From assembly GCF_013337185.1 (NCBI RefSeq), contig NZ_SWDE01000001.1:1178001-1242000 (forward strand): a stretch of DNA of 64,000 nt, in the 5' to 3' direction. Shown here piece after piece: positions 61,974 through 64,000 of the stretch. Below the pieces are notes generated by a model that was given only the letters and a program-made list of their open reading frames with translations, had not been told where the DNA came from and made no database searches. The DNA comes from Serratia proteamaculans. GTDB lineage: Bacteria > Pseudomonadota > Gammaproteobacteria > Enterobacterales > Enterobacteriaceae. Position 1 is the stretch's first letter, and the number at the start of each line of letters is the position of its first letter. A program made the translations under genes and the position numbers.

Positions 61974-61989
61974 CTGTAAATACATACAG
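61974..61989. promoter_or_regulatory. LexA (SOS) box upstream of nucA
   Basis: CTGTAAATACATACAG matches CTGT-N8-ACAG exactly with an AT-rich centre, about 30 bases ahead of the nucA start. It overlaps the likely promoter, so LexA would repress it. Confidence 0.88.
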
Positions 61990-62018
61990 TATTATTTTAA
62001 CTTATTGAGGATATGAAT

Positions 62019-62816
62019 ATGCGTTTTAACAAGATGTTAGCTCTGGCCGCCCTGCTGTTTACTGCTCAGGCTTCCGCCGAGGCGCTGGAATCGATCGACA
62101 ACTGTGCGGTCGGTTGCCCAACCGGCGGCAGCAGCAATGTGTCGATCGTTCGCCACGCCTATACGCTGAACAACAACAGCACCACCAAGTTCGCCAACTG
62201 GGTGGCTTATCACATCACCAAGGACACGCCAGCCAGTGGCAAAACGCGCAACTGGAAGACCGATCCGGCGCTGAACCCAGCGGATACGCTGATCCCGGCG
62301 GATTACACCGGTGCCAACGCGGCGCTGAAGGTCGACCGTGGGCATCAGGCACCGTTGGCCTCGCTGGCCGGGGTTTCTGACTGGGAATCGCTGAACTACC
62401 TTTCCAACATCACCCCGCAGATGGCCGACCTGAACCAGGGTTCCTGGGCACGGTTGGAAGATCAGGAACGCAAGCTGATTGACCGGGCAGACATCAGTTC
62501 GGTGTATACCGTGACCGGCCCGCTGTACGAGCGCAATATGGGTAAACTGCCGGGCACCCAAAAAGCACATACCATCCCCAGCGCTTACTGGAAGGTGATT
62601 TTTATCAATAACAGCCCGGAAGTGAACCACTACGCGGCGTTTCTATTTGATCAGAACACCCCAAAAAACGCCGATTTCTGTCAGTACCGCGTAACGGTTA
62701 ACGAAATTGAGAAGCGCACCGGACTGATTATCTGGGCGGGTCTGCCGGAAGACGTGCAGGCATCGCTGAAGGCCAAGCCGGGCGTGCTGCCGGAACTGAT
62801 GGGCTGCAAGAGCTAA
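62019..62816 (+). CDS. nucA: Secreted non-specific DNA/RNA endonuclease NucA
   Basis: Extracellular Mg2+-dependent nuclease that cuts single- and double-stranded DNA and RNA; the S. marcescens enzyme is the well-known Serratia nuclease. The 265-residue precursor has a 20-residue signal peptide (ending QASA), then a mature part nearly identical to NucA. The DRGH motif is intact with the catalytic histidine at 109 (mature 89). Four cysteines form the known disulfides. Start at the second ATG (62019), eight bases after GAGG; the ATG at 62013 is too close. Controlled by a LexA box and ended by a terminator. Confidence 0.97.
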   Translation: MRFNKMLALAALLFTAQASAEALESIDNCAVGCPTGGSSNVSIVRHAYTLNNNSTTKFANWVAYHITKDTPASGKTRNWKTDPALNPADTLIPADYTGANAALKVDRGHQAPLASLAGVSDWESLNYLSNITPQMADLNQGSWARLEDQERKLIDRADISSVYTVTGPLYERNMGKLPGTQKAHTIPSAYWKVIFINNSPEVNHYAAFLFDQNTPKNADFCQYRVTVNEIEKRTGLIIWAGLPEDVQASLKAKPGVLPELMGCKS

Positions 62817-62828
62817 CGCATAAACCTG

Positions 62829-62853
62829 AAACCCGCTGCGGCGGGTTTTTTAT
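62829..62853 (+). terminator. nucA terminator
   Basis: AAACCCGC and GCGGGTTT form the stem around TGCG, followed by a T run. Confidence 0.92.
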
Positions 62854-63047
62854 TCTTTACGTGCTGTTTTGTCAGGATACCTAAGCAAGTTTATTGCCGG
62901 AAAGTTATCGCCAAGTTAATATTCCGCCAAATTATTAGAAACAAAACCATAAGCAATGGAGTTATTCCATTGTTGATTATTTTTTATCCCTCTTTACCCG
63001 CTCCCTTTTGCCTTATTCGGCACTAACACCTGTTGTGAGAAAAACAC

Positions 63048-63608
63048 ATGGAAAATTTGTTATCAGACGATGGTGGGCTACCAGCCAAAAATGGAACCGG
63101 TTTCAGTCGGCGTGAAGTCCTGCTGGGGTTGGCTTCAACCCTGCTGGCAAGCTCGCTGCTCAGTTATCCTTTCCTCAGTCTGGCTGAACAGCAAACTGCC
63201 TCGGCCAACCCGCTGCAATTTGCCCGCTTCTTCAAAATATCCCAGACGTTGACCGAACATAACGATATCGATCAGGGGATGTCGGCTCGTATATTTACTG
63301 CACTGCATAATCAGAATGCCCAGTTCACTACGCAAGTTGAGCAACTCGGCGGCCTGCTGCAACCGGGCCAGAGTGCTAAACAGTTGCAGCAGCAGGCCGT
63401 TCAGGTTGGCTTGCAGGATGTGGTCACCGCAATCATCACCGCCTGGTATACCGGCACCGTCGGCCATGGCCAAACGGCGCAGCTGATCGCCTACAAAGAC
63501 GCGTTGATGTATCGCCCCGCCAGCGACGCGCTAATCGTTCCCACCTACTGTGGCAATGGACCACTGTGGTGGACCGCAGCCCCGCCTGCCGTCAATGTTT
63601 CCCTGTGA
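63048..63608 (+). CDS. Tat-exported small subunit of a membrane-bound sugar/polyol dehydrogenase
   Basis: A 186-residue protein with a twin-arginine signal (GFSRREVLLGLASTLLASSLL), so it is exported folded. The rest matches the small subunit of FAD-dependent sorbitol/fructose/gluconate dehydrogenase complexes (LQFARFFKISQTLTEHNDID; LQDVVTAIITAWYTGTVGHG; ALMYRPASDALIVPTYCGNGPLWWTAAP). It helps export and anchor the flavoprotein subunit encoded 15 bases downstream. Substrate undetermined. Confidence 0.88.
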   Translation: MENLLSDDGGLPAKNGTGFSRREVLLGLASTLLASSLLSYPFLSLAEQQTASANPLQFARFFKISQTLTEHNDIDQGMSARIFTALHNQNAQFTTQVEQLGGLLQPGQSAKQLQQQAVQVGLQDVVTAIITAWYTGTVGHGQTAQLIAYKDALMYRPASDALIVPTYCGNGPLWWTAAPPAVNVSL

Positions 63609-63623
63609 TCTGAGAGCTTTCTG

Positions 63624-64000
63624 ATGAAAAAACCTGTATTTACCGCCGATGGCAACGCCTCGGCCGATATTGTGATCGTGGGCTCCGGCATCGTCGGCGG
63701 CATGATGGCCGATCAATTGGTCAGCCAGGGTTATTCTGTGCTGGTGCTGGAAGCGGGCCTGCGCATCGAACGCGGCCAGGCGGTGGAAAACTGGCGCAAT
63801 ATGCCTTTTGACAACCGCGCCGGTTCAGATTACCAGGGGCTTTACCCCCAATCTGAATTCGCCACCGCGCCGCTCTATTTCCCGGAAAACAACTATGTGG
63901 CGCTAAGCGGCCCGAGCGCCGGTAGTTTCAAACAGGGTTATCTGCGTACCGTCGGCGGCACCACCTGGCACTGGGCCGCCTCCTGCTGGCGCCACCTGCC
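63624..64000 (+). CDS. GMC-family FAD subunit of the sugar dehydrogenase, truncated by the window edge
   Basis: First ~125 residues of a flavoprotein: FAD-binding ADIVIVGSGIVGGMMADQLVSQG (~15-37), VLVLEAGLRIERGQ, then the family segment RTVGGTTWHWAASCWRHL. Same layout as the large subunits of gluconate-2- and fructose/sorbitol dehydrogenases, which pass electrons to a cytochrome c subunit, expected just beyond the right edge. No signal peptide of its own, consistent with co-export through the Tat subunit. Confidence 0.9.
   Translation, partial: MKKPVFTADGNASADIVIVGSGIVGGMMADQLVSQGYSVLVLEAGLRIERGQAVENWRNMPFDNRAGSDYQGLYPQSEFATAPLYFPENNYVALSGPSAGSFKQGYLRTVGGTTWHWAASCWRHL

Overview
The window is enterobacterial chromosome, almost certainly Serratia. 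A secreted nuclease near the right end (62019-62816) is nearly identical to Serratia marcescens NucA as I remember it. The housekeeping genes (opgG/opgC, cvrA, proP, eptB, the uvrY-uvrC-pgsA-glyW-cysT-leuZ block, cycA, wrbA) look like E. coli relatives with moderate divergence. I cannot resolve the species; the S. liquefaciens/plymuthica/proteamaculans group would fit. I see no insertion sequence, CRISPR array, integrase or replication origin. One short AT-rich stretch (about 27.4-28.3 kb) looks acquired.

Layout. 0-7.4 kb: osmoregulated periplasmic glucan genes opgG (cut by the window edge) and opgC, a second acyltransferase-3 protein, the antiporter CvrA, and several small proteins. 7.5-12.4 kb: an odd tRNA-like gene, then a MacAB-type tripartite efflux operon with its own outer-membrane channel. 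12.6-16.3 kb: proP, a small membrane protein, and eptB. 16.4-21.5 kb: a beta-glucoside/chitobiose-type PTS operon (EIIB, EIIA, GH4 enzyme, EIIC) facing a RpiR-family regulator with three helix-turn-helix segments. 21.6-26.8 kb: a YmgB/AriR-like pair, three tRNAs, pgsA, uvrC, uvrY and yecF. 26.8-28.9 kb: small lipoproteins and an orphan phage-antirepressor-like gene.

28.9-39.1 kb is a complete trans-4-hydroxy-L-proline catabolic locus. One arm holds the epimerase and a three-subunit D-hydroxyproline dehydrogenase. The other holds an AraC regulator, a deaminase, alpha-ketoglutarate-semialdehyde dehydrogenase, a permease and a pyrroline-2-carboxylate reductase-like enzyme. Its end product is 2-oxoglutarate.

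39.1-46.7 kb holds uspF and then the most unusual locus. A LuxR-type regulator with no luxI partner in the window diverges from a tightly coupled five-gene operon: 3-hydroxyacyl-CoA dehydrogenase, thiolase, a 5-aminolevulinate-synthase-like alpha-oxoamine synthase, an MFS exporter and enoyl-CoA hydratase. Gammaproteobacteria normally make aminolevulinate from glutamyl-tRNA, so this looks like a quorum- or signal-controlled route to a small exported aminoketone-type metabolite. That product assignment is inference.

46.7-64 kb: a YgiN-like monooxygenase, a DedA protein, the UvrC paralogue Cho, cycA, then rutR and a rutABCDFG pyrimidine-degradation operon that lacks rutE. The rut control region contains sigma54, NtrC and RutR sites. 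After that come an EamA transporter, two XRE regulators, wrbA, a TrkG-type potassium transporter, nucA under a perfect LexA box, and the start of a membrane-bound sugar dehydrogenase operon that runs off the right end.
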